Source of the DNA: Lichenicola sp965198575
Lineage (GTDB): Bacteria > Pseudomonadota > Alphaproteobacteria > Acetobacterales > Acetobacteraceae
Direction: 5' to 3'
DNA length: 64,000 nt
NCBI RefSeq assembly: GCF_965198575.1
Contig: NZ_OZ240671.1
Span: 2,232,001-2,296,000 of the forward strand
Shown: positions 63,120 through 64,000 of the stretch, piece after piece
Position numbering within the stretch: the stretch's first letter is position 1
How the letters are laid out: each line of letters starts with the position of its first letter
Translations under genes and position numbers: made by a program
Notes under the pieces: generated by a model
What the model was told of the DNA's origin: nothing
Databases searched by the model: none
What the model saw: only the letters and a program-made list of their open reading frames with translations

Positions 63120-64000
63120 CTAGGTCTCCAGGTGCGGCCGGATCAGGGTGAGATCTTCCTCCGACAGGCGGTCCGAGGCGGTCCACGCCTGGTGCCAGTA
63201 CGGGTAGAGCAGCGGAGGCCGGCTGACCTCCTCGAGCTTGGCGATCTCCTGAGGCGACAGCACGAGGTCTGCTGATTTCAGGTTGTCGATCAGCTGCTCG
63301 TCGGTGCGCGCGCCGACGACGACCGTGCTCACTGCGGGGCGCGTCAACAGCCAGGCAAGTGCCACCTGTGCCGCGGAAACCTGGTGGGCTTCAGCCACTT
63401 CGACCAGCGCCTCGACGATGTCATACAGTGCCTCGGTGTCGCGAACCGGCGGCTCCGTCCACTCGGCGAGTTGGCGCGTGCCTTCCGGGGTCGCCTGGCC
63501 GCGCCGATGCTTGCCGGAGAGCAGGCCACCGGCCAGCGGGCTCCACACCATGATCCCGAGGCCCTGATCGAGTGCTGCCGGAACCAGCTCGTATTCGGCT
63601 TCGCGCGCCTGAAGCGTGTAGTGGATCTGCTGGCTGATCGGCCGCGCCAGATGATGGCGTTCGGCAATTCCCATGGCCTTCATCAGGTGCCAGGCAGAGA
63701 AGTTCGAGATCCCGACATAGCGGACCTTGCCCGACTTCACGAGATGGTCGAGCGCCTCCATGGTCTCTTCCAGCGGCGTCACGCCATCGCGTTCATGCAG
63801 CTGGTAGAGGTCGATATAGTCGGTCCGCAGCCGTTTCAGGCTGGCTTCGCAGGCGCGGATCAGGTGGTGGCGCGACAGCCCCGCATCGTTCGGGTTCTGG
63901 GTCATCGGGAAGCGCGCCTTGGTGGCGACGAGGACGTCGTCGCGCTTGCCCACGAGTGCCTCGCCGACGATTTCCTCAGACAGGCCGGTCGAATAGATGT
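63120..64000 (-). CDS. Aldo/keto reductase (5' end outside window)
   Basis: This is an NADPH-dependent aldo/keto reductase; the reading frame runs to the window edge, so about the first 60 residues are missing. Visible segments are STGLSEEIVGEALVGKRDDVLVATK (catalytic-Lys region), RLRTDYIDLYQLHERD (catalytic His), KVRYVGISNFSAWHL and QQIHYTLQAREAEYELVPAALDQGLGIMVWSPLAGGLLSGKH, ending in a typical VVGARTDEQLIDNLKSADL tail. The substrate is not determined. Confidence 0.92.
   Translation of the reverse strand, partial: IYSTGLSEEIVGEALVGKRDDVLVATKARFPMTQNPNDAGLSRHHLIRACEASLKRLRTDYIDLYQLHERDGVTPLEETMEALDHLVKSGKVRYVGISNFSAWHLMKAMGIAERHHLARPISQQIHYTLQAREAEYELVPAALDQGLGIMVWSPLAGGLLSGKHRRGQATPEGTRQLAEWTEPPVRDTEALYDIVEALVEVAEAHQVSAAQVALAWLLTRPAVSTVVVGARTDEQLIDNLKSADLVLSPQEIAKLEEVSRPPLLYPYWHQAWTASDRLSEEDLTLIRPHLET

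Overview
The window reads as a high-GC alphaproteobacterial chromosome, most likely a member of the Acetobacteraceae. The 16S rRNA gene has alphaproteobacterial signatures. The ribosomal operon is ordered 16S - tRNA-Ile - tRNA-Ala - 23S - 5S - tRNA-fMet. The F1 ATP synthase genes sit in an isolated atpHAGDC operon, and flagellin is paired with FlaF. All assignments come from reading the sequence and from family knowledge; no database search was run.

Layout. 1-4.3 kb: the end of a flagellin gene, flaF and clpB. 4.3-10.2 kb: a complete rrn operon. Matching arms that would fold into RNase III-type processing stems flank 16S, 23S and 5S, and the 16S stem helps place the promoter. 10.3-15.1 kb: an Rhs-type polymorphic toxin with an unassigned C-terminal domain and a tightly coupled 78-aa putative immunity gene, converging on the rrn operon. 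About 1.1 kb with no convincing gene follows. 16.2-21.5 kb: a ba3-like haem-copper oxidase operon with seven c-type haem sites on three cytochromes c and a small membrane peptide. 21.5-24.7 kb: an HxlR regulator with an EmrAB-like efflux pump.

24.8-31 kb: a putative acyl-CoA catabolic cluster (MFS carboxylate transporter, acyl-CoA ligase, TetR regulator, SDR dehydrogenase, thiolase). A 20-bp palindrome of the form TTCACTC-N6-GAGTGAA occurs at both promoters flanking this set, which suggests a small TetR regulon. 31.1-36.6 kb: a ribose-type sugar ABC transporter and two SDR enzymes. 36.7-40.3 kb: a tricorn-like protease. 40.5-42.6 kb: a hypothetical protein, a PfkB-family sugar kinase and a 2H phosphoesterase. 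42.7-47.7 kb: the F1 ATP synthase operon. 47.8-49.8 kb: a PAS-GGDEF protein and a lipoprotein.

49.8-63 kb: a carbohydrate-acid locus. One strand carries a KdgT-like permease, a DUF1537 four-carbon acid sugar kinase, a PdxA2-like dehydrogenase, a DeoR regulator and an alginate-export-type porin. The opposite strand carries an ABC importer with two permeases. Together these fit uptake of a tetronate-like sugar acid and its conversion towards dihydroxyacetone phosphate. A heavily frameshifted remnant of a second sugar-binding protein follows the importer, then an arylsulfate sulfotransferase, and the window ends inside an aldo/keto reductase gene.
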